From: CANLBN01 sp047634655
Lineage (GTDB): Bacteria > Pseudomonadota > Gammaproteobacteria > Pseudomonadales > Cellvibrionaceae
NCBI GenBank assembly: GCA_047634655.1
Contig: JBLIHY010000005.1
Span: forward strand, 1 to 40,334
Length of the DNA: 40,334 nt
Reading direction: 5' to 3'
Under the pieces are notes generated by a model. The model searched no databases. It was not told the origin of the DNA and was given only the letters and a program-made list of their open reading frames with translations. Below, piece after piece: positions 7,932 through 16,301 of the stretch (its first letter is position 1; every line of letters begins with the position of its first letter). The position numbers were made by a program, and so were the translations under genes.

Positions 7932-9668
7932 CTAGTTTTTGTCGCCCACTTCAGACTTTATAAAAGCCATCAGCTTTTCACTCTCAATATCCTGATTTTC
8001 GGATGCCCGCCGCTGGCGATACTCAATAGTTCCTCTTTCCAGTCCACGGTCGCCAACCACCAGGCGATGGGGAATACCCATCAGTTCAGTATCGGCCAGC
8101 ATTGCTCCAAGCCTGGCCTTGGGCTCGTCCATATATAGGACATCGTAACCCGCAGCACTTAATTCTTCGTGCAAGCGCTCGCACTGTTCTTTAACAGCCG
8201 GACTCTTGTGGGCATTGATGGGAATCAATGCAATATGAAAAGGCGCAATAGCTTCCGGCCAAATAATTCCCCGATCATCGTGATTCTGCTCAATCGCCGC
8301 GGCAACAATGCGCGTTACTCCGATACCGTAACAACCCATGGTTAGCGTTTGTGTTTTACCATTTTCATCCAGCACCGAAGCTTCCATGGCTTCACTGTAT
8401 TTAGTTCCCAGTTGAAAAATATGGCCAACTTCGATGCCGCGTTTGATTTCGAGTGTTCCCTGGCCGCAAGGACTGGGATCGCCAACAACCACGTTGCGAA
8501 TATCCACTACTTCACCCTCGCCTACATCTCTCTGCCAATTAACGCCACTCAAATGGTAACCCAGTTTATTTGCACCACAGACAAAATCCGAGAGTACAGC
8601 CGCACTGCGATCGACATAGGTTGGTAAATTCAAATTCTTCGGCCCTAGTGAGCCCACCTGGCAACCAACCACTTGTTCGACCAGAGCTGCGGGCGCGAAA
8701 AGCAGCGGATCGGCGACACCGGGCAGCTTGGCTACTTTAACCGCATTGAGACTGTGATCGCCGCGAAGCACCAAGGCGATTAGTGTCTGTTTATCTTGGT
8801 GTTCGGCATTAGTTTCACCCATGACAATCAGAGTTTTTACAGTTTGCTTGGCTTTCACTTCGAGAAAATCAGCAAGCTGTTCGATGGAGTGTTGCCCAGG
8901 GGTGGCAACAACTTTTAGCTCCTGAGTGGGAGATGGGCGTCCGTCGATGGTGATTGCCTCGGCCAACTCCAGATTGGCGGCATAATCGCTATCCGTGCTG
9001 AAAGCAATTTCGTCTTCACCGCTGTCGGCAAGAACGTGAAACTCGTGAGAACCCGAGCCGCCTATTGATCCAGTATCGGCCAATACAGGGCGGTAGTCTA
9101 AATTGATGCGGCTAAAAATGCTGCAATAGGTTCGATACATAAGATCATAGGTTTGCTGTAAAGATGCCTGGTTTAAATGAAAGGAGTAGGCATCTTTCAT
9201 AATAAATTCCCGAGATCGCATTATCCCGAATCGAGGGCGTATCTCATCGCGAAATTTGGTTTGGATTTGATAGAGGTTTACTGGCAATTGTTTATAGCTG
9301 GTAATCTCATTGCGAATCAGATCGGTGACCACCTCTTCGTGAGTTGGACCCAGACAAAAAGGGCGCTGGTGGCGATCTTCGATACGCAGGAGTTCGGGTC
9401 CATATTGTTGACGTCGGCCAGACTCTTCCCAGAGTTCCAACGGTTGTACAACCGGCATTAATATTTCTTGAGCACCCGAGCGGTTCATCTCTTCGCGAAT
9501 AATTTTCTCGACCTTGCGTAACACGCGCAAACCAACCGGGAGCCAGGTGTAGAGGCCGGAAGCCAATTTTCGAACCATTCCCGCTCGCAACATGAGCTGA
9601 TGACTGATGACTTCGGCATCAGCGGGGGTTTCTTTGAGGGTGGCGATCAAAAATTGGCTGGCGCGCAT
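7932..9668 (-). CDS. proS: Prolyl-tRNA synthetase (bacterial type, with editing domain)
   Basis: Class II synthetase that charges tRNA-Pro. At 578 residues it matches the E. coli type (572), including the INS editing domain between motifs 2 and 3 (about 225-400). Visible parts are MRASQFLIATLKETP at the start, LMLRAGMVRKLASGLYTWLP, GPTHEEVVTDLIRNE, motif 2 RPRFGIMRSREFIMKDAYSF, and motif 3 MGCYGIGVTRIVAAAIEQ. The C-terminal anticodon-binding domain contains RLVVGDRGLERG. It stands alone, with long gaps on both sides. No anomaly seen. Confidence 0.98.
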   Translation of the reverse strand: MRASQFLIATLKETPADAEVISHQLMLRAGMVRKLASGLYTWLPVGLRVLRKVEKIIREEMNRSGAQEILMPVVQPLELWEESGRRQQYGPELLRIEDRHQRPFCLGPTHEEVVTDLIRNEITSYKQLPVNLYQIQTKFRDEIRPRFGIMRSREFIMKDAYSFHLNQASLQQTYDLMYRTYCSIFSRINLDYRPVLADTGSIGGSGSHEFHVLADSGEDEIAFSTDSDYAANLELAEAITIDGRPSPTQELKVVATPGQHSIEQLADFLEVKAKQTVKTLIVMGETNAEHQDKQTLIALVLRGDHSLNAVKVAKLPGVADPLLFAPAALVEQVVGCQVGSLGPKNLNLPTYVDRSAAVLSDFVCGANKLGYHLSGVNWQRDVGEGEVVDIRNVVVGDPSPCGQGTLEIKRGIEVGHIFQLGTKYSEAMEASVLDENGKTQTLTMGCYGIGVTRIVAAAIEQNHDDRGIIWPEAIAPFHIALIPINAHKSPAVKEQCERLHEELSAAGYDVLYMDEPKARLGAMLADTELMGIPHRLVVGDRGLERGTIEYRQRRASENQDIESEKLMAFIKSEVGDKN

Positions 9669-10196
9669 CGGTAAATGTTCTCAGTTGGCATGTATGTTCT
9701 TCGCTCGGCCCTGTATTCACAGGACACAAATAAGGTTCTATTCGAAAGCGATATTTACTATGTAAAAACGAGTTGATGTAGTGCCGGAGTACAGCTGTTG
9801 TTTGTATAAAAAACTGATAAGTTCAAAAATCTCTAGAAACAAAAAGCATTCACATACTGGACCATAGTTAGCCGTCCTTCAAAATCAGGATCGTTTGCAA
9901 TCGTTAAATTTCATTAAGGTTAATATTATAAGAGATAAGGGCCAACGAGAGTTATTCGTTTTTTTAAAGGCCAATTTCACGAACAAAGAATGGATCTAAC
10001 TTTTAGAGAGTCATAAGTTACTTACAGCAACAGTAAATAAGGCAAATCAAGCAATCCGTACGAATTTGTTATGGCTCGATTTAAAGGATGTAGAGTCGCC
10101 ACGCGGCGTACTTATTGAGGATTGTAAACTCTTGCGAAACACCCGAAGATACCGTCGCTTTCGTGAAAAACGGTTACCTTCGAGAGATCGACAGAC
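9669..10196. other. Long gene-free stretch between proS and mdh
   Basis: About 530 bp upstream of proS and downstream of mdh. It is AT-rich, with no open frame of coding character, no tRNA-like fold and no clear terminator that I can see. The proS promoter must lie here but I cannot place it with confidence. Confidence 0.5.
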
Positions 10197-11177
10197 TTAC
10201 GGTAATAAGTGAGCCACCGCGTCTCGCTCTTCTACCAGTTCCGCTTCTGTTGCGAGCATTTTTTCTTTGGAAAAGTCGTTCACGGGAACATCCTTAACAA
10301 TTTTCCAATCGCCATTTTTACAAACACAAGGATAAGAATAAATCAAACCCTCTTGAATTCCATAGCTTCCATCGGAATACACACCCATGCTAGTCCAATC
10401 GCCTTCAGGAGTTCCGTGAGCCCAATCGCGCAAATGAAAAATTGCCGCATTGGCAGCAGATGCCGCGCTGGAGGCTCCGCGTGCATCAATAATCGCCGCT
10501 CCACGCTTCTGTACGGTAGGAATGAATATTTCCTCGTACCAAGTTTGGTCGATCAGATCAATGGCTGCTTTACCATTTACGGTGGCCTGATGAATATCGG
10601 GATATTGAGTGGAGGAATGATTGCCCCAGATAGTCATTTTTTCAATATGGTTAATATCACTGGCCGTTTTTTGCGCTAGCTGACTCAGAGCGCGATTGTG
10701 ATCCAGACGAGTCATGGCGGTGAAGTTCCGAGGATCAATGTCCGGTGCGTTGCGTTGCGCAATTAAGGCGTTGGTATTGGCTGGATTGCCGACCACGAGC
10801 ACTTTAATATCGCGGGAGGCAACTTTATTGATCGCTTTGCCCTGAAGCGAGAAAATCGCGGCATTGGCTTCCAACAAATCCTTGCGCTCCATGCCCGGAC
10901 CCCGCGGACGTGCCCCTACCAGCAATGCGTAGCCGGCATCTTTGAAGGCGACATTGGCATCATCGGTTTGCACCATGCCCGCAAGCAGCGGGAAAGCACA
11001 ATCATCGAGTTCCATAGCCACCCCTTTGAGGGCATTTAGCGCGGGCGATATTTCTAACATTTGCAGAATTACGGGTTGGTCTTTACCCAACATTTCACCC
11101 GCGGCAATACGAAATAAAAGGGAATAACTAATTTGGCCAGCGGCGCCGGTAACGGCAACTCGGACAGGTGCTTTCAA
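10197..11177 (-). CDS. mdh: Malate dehydrogenase (type 2)
   Basis: NAD-dependent oxidation of malate to oxaloacetate in the TCA cycle. The 326-residue length and the motifs fit the MDH type 2 family rather than the E. coli 312-residue form. Seen are the nucleotide-binding loop VTGAAGQISYSLLFRIA at the start, the loop ARPRGPGMERKDLL with the substrate arginines, VVGNPANTNA, LDHNRAL and the catalytic IWGNHSSTQYPD. The start codon is TTG (11175-11177), with GGAG 7 nt upstream. The residues that follow (KAPVRVAV) match where family members begin, so the TTG is the likely true start. Confidence 0.97.
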   Translation of the reverse strand: MKAPVRVAVTGAAGQISYSLLFRIAAGEMLGKDQPVILQMLEISPALNALKGVAMELDDCAFPLLAGMVQTDDANVAFKDAGYALLVGARPRGPGMERKDLLEANAAIFSLQGKAINKVASRDIKVLVVGNPANTNALIAQRNAPDIDPRNFTAMTRLDHNRALSQLAQKTASDINHIEKMTIWGNHSSTQYPDIHQATVNGKAAIDLIDQTWYEEIFIPTVQKRGAAIIDARGASSAASAANAAIFHLRDWAHGTPEGDWTSMGVYSDGSYGIQEGLIYSYPCVCKNGDWKIVKDVPVNDFSKEKMLATEAELVEERDAVAHLLP

Positions 11178-11433
11178 GTCGTTTCTCCACTCTAGAGTTG
11201 ATTAGGATTTAGTTAGTATTAATGAGGAAAAGCAATTAACGTTATAGTTGTTTTATTCAGGATTTTTATCCCGAAACAATCCAGCGGGCATTATAGGGGG
11301 TTTTTGAATAATTGCATCTCCCCCGTTTGCCAACTATCTGCTCTAGCTTAGTCGCCGCCAGTCAATCATCAAAAAGCGAAGATGTCAGCGGGGATATTTT
11401 TTACAACATTAGCACTTTAATTTATTCGAGCCC

Positions 11434-12060
11434 CTAGCTATTTTTTTCGAGGCTTTCGAGATATCGTTGCTGCAGCAGGCCATAAAGTTTATCGGTGAAT
11501 TGCCGATCGGAATGATCTAACTGAGCCATAAGTTCAACTAAGTGATCGTTGTCTTCTCGATTGCCCCAAACCTTGTGATAACTGCCCTCTTGGTAGCCAT
11601 GGTCTTGACGAAAAAAATTCAATACATTTTTACCAACGTAACCACAATAAAGATCGTCAAAGCTAATGTCCGCCGATTTTAGTAAGGCGACATAAAGCGG
11701 GACCGAAAAGTCTCGGTTAGCGAGAGCAAATCCAGTGAAACTTTCGAGAGTCTCTCGAAACTCACCGACTTTTTCATCGTTGAAAGCCGCTTCAAGTGCA
11801 ACCAAAGCCGACGGTGTCTTTACAGATTTTTCCAGCATTACACTGAGACCAAAATGCCAGATGTCGATCAACTCCAACTTCACTTGTTCACGATCTGGGC
11901 GCTGATGTTTCCACCACTTCCAGCCGTAGTGGTCCATTAATTCGGCGCATTCGATCCAGATCGCACGGTACCACTCGAAGCCTTGTTGTCTCCAGTTATC
12001 GTTGACTCGCGTGTTTATGGCGTCCTGCAATTCGAACATCAAGCTAAGCTGGGTTTGCAC
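11434..12060 (-). CDS. Dimeric-type dUTP diphosphatase (all-alpha NTP pyrophosphatase)
   Basis: Hydrolyses dUTP to dUMP and pyrophosphate, keeping uracil out of DNA and feeding thymidylate synthesis. The 208-residue product has the all-alpha MazG-like metal sites: WIECAELMDHYGWKWWK (E-x-x-E type, about residues 35-51) and VKLELIDIWHFGLS (E-x-x-D type, about 60-73). These are diagnostic of dimeric dUTPases and unlike the trimeric Dut fold. The first codon is GTG, with GGGAG 9 nt upstream; an internal ATG at codon 8 is a less likely start. It is a single gene, with a wide gap on both sides. The family call is firm; strict preference for dUTP is inferred. Confidence 0.85.
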   Translation of the reverse strand: MQTQLSLMFELQDAINTRVNDNWRQQGFEWYRAIWIECAELMDHYGWKWWKHQRPDREQVKLELIDIWHFGLSVMLEKSVKTPSALVALEAAFNDEKVGEFRETLESFTGFALANRDFSVPLYVALLKSADISFDDLYCGYVGKNVLNFFRQDHGYQEGSYHKVWGNREDNDHLVELMAQLDHSDRQFTDKLYGLLQQRYLESLEKNS

Positions 12061-12288
12061 AATGACTATCTCCCGATAGTTTTGAAAAAGTTCTAACTAG
12101 TAAGGCAAAAACCCAGAAATCGTGTTTCGATTACTGAATCTCGCCCTCGATTATCGATATAGAGTTGCCGTCTTGTTCAACGCTGCGATCACTTCGCTTC
12201 TTTATAATTATCTACCTTTCGCTCCGAATTATTTCGGTCACAGACCACGTGATGACCATGGAGCATCAGCACTAGTAACGATTTATCG

Positions 12289-12316
12289 TTGACTGGCATA
12301 GCGTCCATGGTATTAT
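12289..12316 (+). promoter_or_regulatory. Sigma-70 promoter of the tRNA operon
   Basis: TTGACT (12289-12294) and TATTAT (12311-12316) are 16 bp apart, about 54 bp before the first tRNA. The bases after the -10 (TCGCACC) are GC-rich, as is common at stable-RNA promoters under stringent control. It is the only good promoter in the 300-bp gap before the tRNAs. Confidence 0.75.
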
Positions 12317-12369
12317 TCGCACCTCTTGCGGTGAGGTCGACTTACGTCACTATTACTTCTCAGCAATTT

Positions 12370-12446
<77 letters not shown>

Positions 12447-12487
12447 CTTATTCAAGTTCAAGTTAAAGTTATGAGTAAACCAGTTTT

Positions 12488-12564
<77 letters not shown>

Positions 12565-12640
12565 GTAACTTGATGACTTATTTCTTACAAGTAAAATTTT
12601 TAATTAGCTAATTTTTTACTTTCACAATTTAACTCTCGTT

Positions 12641-12717
12641 GGCGGCTGTAGCTCAGTTGGTAGAGCCCCGGATTGTGATTCCGGTGGTCGTGGGTTCAAG
12701 ACCCATCAGTCGCCCCA
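12641..12717 (+). tRNA. tRNA-His (anticodon GTG)
   Basis: Cloverleaf with acceptor GCGGCTG/CAGTCGC, anticodon loop TTGTGAT, T-arm GTGGGTTCAAGACCCAT and an encoded CCA. The extra 5' G (position -1) opposite C73, the identity element for HisRS, is encoded. The Pro-Arg-His order matches the start of the corresponding Pseudomonas-type cluster; no Leu tRNA follows here. Confidence 0.98.
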
Positions 12718-12750
12718 CTTTCTCTGGGTTTGTTATCCGTAGCGATTTTC

Positions 12751-12789
12751 AACTCAAGCCTACTGCCCAGATGGCAATAGGCTTGAGTT
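12751..12789 (+). terminator. Hairpin after the tRNA operon, possible terminator
   Basis: AACTCAAGCCTACTGCC pairs with GGCAATAGGCTTGAGTT over 17 positions with one mismatch and a 5-nt loop (CAGAT). It is placed 34 bp after the last tRNA and before the convergent ppa gene. The T run is weak (TATTTAATC), so it may act in both directions or only stabilise ends. Confidence 0.6.
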
Positions 12790-12871
12790 ATTTAATCGCA
12801 ACAATCCACACAAAATTGAACTGAAGCCGCAAGGAAACACGTTACGTTTTGTTTTGCGAAAAAAGTCACCG

Positions 12872-13405
12872 CTACTTGGATTTGTTGTAGCGATCCACTG
12901 CGTCAGTGATTTCTTTCTTGGCAGCGTCAACTCCTTCCCAGCCATCTATTTTCACCCATTTGCCCTCTTCCAAATCTTTGTAGTGCTGAAAGAAGTGCAC
13001 AATACGTTGAAGCAGCAATTCGGGAATATCATCCAGAGATTTGGTGTCTTTTCGCATTTGACTGATTTTCTCAATAGGTACAGCCAGGATCTTGGCATCC
13101 TCACCCGACTCATCCGTCATACGCAATAAGCCAATAGGACGACAGCGAATCACTGAGCCTGGGGTTAAACCAAAATGGGTGAGCACTAACACATCGGCAG
13201 GATCACCGTCGCCACACAGGGTTTTATTGACGTAACCGTAATTGCAGGGGTAGTGCATCGAAGTGCCGAGGATACGATCCACAAATAAGGCGCCAGTATC
13301 CTTATCGACCTCGTACTTAATGGGTTCCCCATTGAGAGGGATTTCGACAATAACGTTGATTTCATCGGGAACATTTCGACCGGCGGGGACAAGATTTAAA
13401 CTCAT
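12872..13405 (-). CDS. ppa: Inorganic pyrophosphatase
   Basis: Soluble family I pyrophosphatase that hydrolyses PPi to phosphate and pulls biosynthetic reactions forward. The 177 residues match the E. coli enzyme (176). The signature DGDPADVLV is at about residues 66-74, with the active-site residues E21, K30 and Y56 region (VIVEIPLNGEPIKYEVDKD, HYPCNYGYV) and the metal-binding stretch DAKILAVP near 103. It is transcribed alone, convergent with the tRNA operon. No anomaly seen. Confidence 0.98.
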   Translation of the reverse strand: MSLNLVPAGRNVPDEINVIVEIPLNGEPIKYEVDKDTGALFVDRILGTSMHYPCNYGYVNKTLCGDGDPADVLVLTHFGLTPGSVIRCRPIGLLRMTDESGEDAKILAVPIEKISQMRKDTKSLDDIPELLLQRIVHFFQHYKDLEEGKWVKIDGWEGVDAAKKEITDAVDRYNKSK

Positions 13406-13982
13406 ATTTATGTACTTTTAATTAGATGTGAGAAAAAACATTTTTATTTATCGTTTGATCATTCGATCGATAAGTATGTTACCACAGGCTATTGATCATG
13501 CAAAAAACCTCTGGGGCTTGCCAATGATTCTCGCTGGCGATATTGCTAACCACGGGCTTGTGGAGAATATCCTGAGATTTAAAATCTTCGGAAGAGAAAG
13601 GTCGCAGCTCATCGGACCCTGCGCCTTAATCCGCACCCCCCACCCTGCTGATGCAGGTAATTCAGCGCTTACAAAAGGTACTTACCGCGTATTTGACATC
13701 TTAAGCCATTCTTTATTTCTGACTGATATTGTAAATGCGAGATTTTGTCTTGATATCAGATGAGCTGAAGTTATTGAGATGTAGTTATATGAATGTGGAT
13801 ATCCATGTAGTAGAAGCTGCAAAAGCTTTTGCAGGCACCTGCAGGCTGAAAAATTTCCGTTTAAGAATAATACAAAGGCACTGATTGAGACACTATTAGC
13901 CTTTTAAGCCAATTTGGGTTAGCCTTCTCGCCCTTTAATTTATACTCCCGGTTTTACTTCTGTTTTTATATAGCCTATAGCG
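13406..13982. other. Long gene-free stretch between ppa and queA
   Basis: About 580 bp between divergent genes, so it must hold both promoters; I cannot place either with confidence. A 111-codon open frame on the plus strand (13428-13763) has no ribosome site and no recognisable domain, so I do not call it a gene. The only structure is the palindrome at 13818-13833. Confidence 0.5.
13818..13833. repeat. 16-bp perfect palindrome
   Basis: TGCAAAAGCTTTTGCA is a perfect 16-bp palindrome about 150 bp before queA, followed by a second short inverted repeat (GCAGG CA CCTGC). It could be an operator for a dimeric regulator. There is no evidence for which one. Confidence 0.35.
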
Positions 13983-15053
13983 ATGCAAATTCAAGACTTC
14001 GCCTACGACTTGCCAGAGTCACTGATCGCTCATTACCCTTCTGAAAAACGTTCGGGTAGCCGTCTGTTGTGCCTCGACGGGCCAACCGGAGAGTGCCGCC
14101 ATCAATATTTTACCGATATTCTGAGCAATCTGCAGCCCAATGATCTGTTGATATTCAATAATACCAAAGTGATTCCGGCTCGCCTCTACGCCCATAAACT
14201 TACGGGAGGGCACCTGGAAATCCTGGTGGAGCGTATCTGTAATAACGGTGAAGCCATCGCTCATTTGCGTTCGAGTAAATCCCCAAAAATAGGCAGCGAT
14301 ATCGTCCTAGAAAACGGTAACAGAGTACGGATAGTTGGGCGCGAAAATGCTCTTTTCCGACTGAACTTCGGACAGCCTGTACTGAAGCTACTGGAAGCCA
14401 TTGGCCATATTCCTTTACCTCCCTACATTAAACGCAAAGACGATGTAACTGATCAAACTCGCTACCAAACCATCTACGGTACCGAGAGCGGTGCCGTAGC
14501 AGCGCCAACAGCGGGTTTACACTTTGATGATTCGCTGCTCAATGCACTCGCCGCCAAAAAGATAGAAACAGCTTTTGTCACTCTACACGTAGGATCTGGC
14601 ACTTTTCAGCCGGTGAGAACCGATAATATCGAAGAGCATGCTATGCATTCGGAATGGATGTCTCTGAGCCGGGAAGTTTGCAAAAAAATTAAGCAAACTC
14701 ATGCGCTCAATGGTCGAGTCGTTGCCGTTGGAACCACCAGTGTTCGCGCTCTGGAAACCGCGGCCATGCAAACAACTACTGGAGAAGTAAACCCTTATGA
14801 AGGCGAGACCTCTATCTTTATTTACCCTGGCTATGAATACAGGGGCGTCGACGCCCTGATTACGAATTTTCATCTGCCGCAGTCTACACTGCTAATGTTG
14901 GTTAGTGCCTTCGCAGGCTATCGCCACACCATGGCTGCGTATCGCCAAGCTATCGCCGAACGCTACCGGTTTTTTAGCTATGGAGATGCTATGTTTATTA
15001 CACGCAACCCCCGTGCGCCTGAAGAAATTATTTCGTCTAGACAAGGCTCGTGA
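13983..15053 (+). CDS. queA: S-adenosylmethionine:tRNA ribosyltransferase-isomerase QueA
   Basis: Transfers and isomerises the ribose of SAM onto preQ1-modified tRNA to give epoxyqueuosine, the next-to-last queuosine step. The 356 residues equal the E. coli length. Conserved parts are FAYDLPESLIAHYPSEKR at the start, FNNTKVIPARL near 57, ILVERI, YQTIYGTESGAVAAPTAGLHF near 160-180, FVTLHVGSGTFQPVR near 198, and FHLPQSTLLMLVSAFAG near 298. It overlaps the tgt start, so the two queuosine enzymes are co-translated, in the order usual for Gammaproteobacteria. Confidence 0.98.
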   Translation: MQIQDFAYDLPESLIAHYPSEKRSGSRLLCLDGPTGECRHQYFTDILSNLQPNDLLIFNNTKVIPARLYAHKLTGGHLEILVERICNNGEAIAHLRSSKSPKIGSDIVLENGNRVRIVGRENALFRLNFGQPVLKLLEAIGHIPLPPYIKRKDDVTDQTRYQTIYGTESGAVAAPTAGLHFDDSLLNALAAKKIETAFVTLHVGSGTFQPVRTDNIEEHAMHSEWMSLSREVCKKIKQTHALNGRVVAVGTTSVRALETAAMQTTTGEVNPYEGETSIFIYPGYEYRGVDALITNFHLPQSTLLMLVSAFAGYRHTMAAYRQAIAERYRFFSYGDAMFITRNPRAPEEIISSRQGS

Positions 15054-16186
15054 TGCGTCAATGCCAAATGCAATTCGAGACCGACTACTGCGATGGTAAA
15101 GCTCGCCGCGGTCGACTGCGGTTTCCTCGCGGCGTCGTGGAAACTCCGGCCTTCATGCCAGTGGGTACTTACGGTACGGTAAAGGGGATGACTCCAAAAG
15201 ATGTCCTGATGACGGGTGCGCAAATTGTACTTGGCAATACCTTTCATTTAATGCTGCGCCCCGGGACCGATGTTATTCAGGCACACGGTGATCTACACGA
15301 TTTCATGCAATGGCCGGGACCGATATTGACAGACTCTGGCGGCTTCCAGGTGTTTAGTCTGGATAAGCTACGCAAGATCACAGAAAACGGCGTAGATTTT
15401 CAGTCGCCGGTAGATGGTAGTCCGGTTTTTATGGGACCGGAGGAATCGATTCAGATCCAGCATAAACTTGGATCGGATATCGTTATGATTTTTGATGAAT
15501 GCACGCCCTACCCCGCTACTGAAGAGCAAGCTGGCGCGTCGATGGAACTGTCGCTGCGTTGGGCCGAGCGCAGTCATCGCGCGCACGGGAACAGCCCAGC
15601 GGCATTATTTGGCATCGTTCAAGGCGGTATGTTTGAAGTCTTGCGGGAGCAGTCACTGACCGGCTTGCAAGCGATGGAATTTGATGGCTACGCTATCGGC
15701 GGATTATCGGTGGGTGAGCCTAAAGAGGACATGATTCGCACGCTCGACCACATCGCCTATCGGCTGCCAGCGGATAAACCGCGCTATTTGATGGGGGTAG
15801 GAAAACCGGAAGACATTGTCGAAGCGGTGCGTCGCGGCATCGATATGTTCGACTGTGTATTGCCTACACGCAATGCCCGCAATGGCCATTTATTCACCCA
15901 CGAAGGCGTTATCCGGATACGCAACGCCAAACATCGTTACGATACTGGCCCTTTAGATACTCACTGCAATTGCTACAGCTGCAACAATTTTAGCCGCAGC
16001 TATCTGCATCATCTGGACAAGTGCGGCGAAATGCTGGGAGCGCAATTAAATACCATACACAATTTGCACTATTATCAGATGTTGATGTCAGATCTAAGAT
16101 CGGCGATTGCCGAACGGCGCCTGGAGAGCTATGTCGATGGTTTTTACGCGAAACAGGGTAAGGATAAACCCAGTATTCAAAAGTGA
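15053..16186 (+). CDS. tgt: tRNA-guanine transglycosylase
   Basis: Swaps the wobble guanine for preQ1 in tRNAs with GUN anticodons. Seen are TPAFMPVGTYGTVKGMTP near residue 26, GNTFHLMLRPG, the catalytic-Asp segment ILTDSGGFQVFSL, GIVQGG, AIGGLSVGEP, LPTRNARNGHLF, and the zinc site HCNCYSC with a later His. E. coli Tgt begins at the position of the internal ATG at 15068 (MQFETD), but the ATG at 15053 has AAGG 6 nt upstream and overlaps the queA stop, so I prefer it. A GTG at 15050 is also in frame. The gene after it is secD, without the usual yajC. Confidence 0.97.
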   Translation: MRQCQMQFETDYCDGKARRGRLRFPRGVVETPAFMPVGTYGTVKGMTPKDVLMTGAQIVLGNTFHLMLRPGTDVIQAHGDLHDFMQWPGPILTDSGGFQVFSLDKLRKITENGVDFQSPVDGSPVFMGPEESIQIQHKLGSDIVMIFDECTPYPATEEQAGASMELSLRWAERSHRAHGNSPAALFGIVQGGMFEVLREQSLTGLQAMEFDGYAIGGLSVGEPKEDMIRTLDHIAYRLPADKPRYLMGVGKPEDIVEAVRRGIDMFDCVLPTRNARNGHLFTHEGVIRIRNAKHRYDTGPLDTHCNCYSCNNFSRSYLHHLDKCGEMLGAQLNTIHNLHYYQMLMSDLRSAIAERRLESYVDGFYAKQGKDKPSIQK

Positions 16187-16301
16187 ATAACGAAGCTTCA
16201 ACCATCGCCGCCGCAACCCGGTATAATCCCGCCACCTATTACTTTACTGAGATCACAACTGACTCACTCGATCTCGGCCAACACTACTGGTTATCTTGTC
16301 T

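Noticed and set aside
10115..10297. 60-codon plus-strand frame overlapping the end of mdh
   Set aside because: It overlaps a secure gene on the other strand and has no coding character.
13428..13763. 111-codon open frame upstream of queA
   Set aside because: No ribosome site or recognisable domain, and the composition is not distinct from the surrounding spacer; probably chance.
16214..16226. TATAAT in the tgt-secD gap as a proven secD promoter
   Set aside because: No acceptable -35 at the right distance, so it is mentioned only as a candidate.
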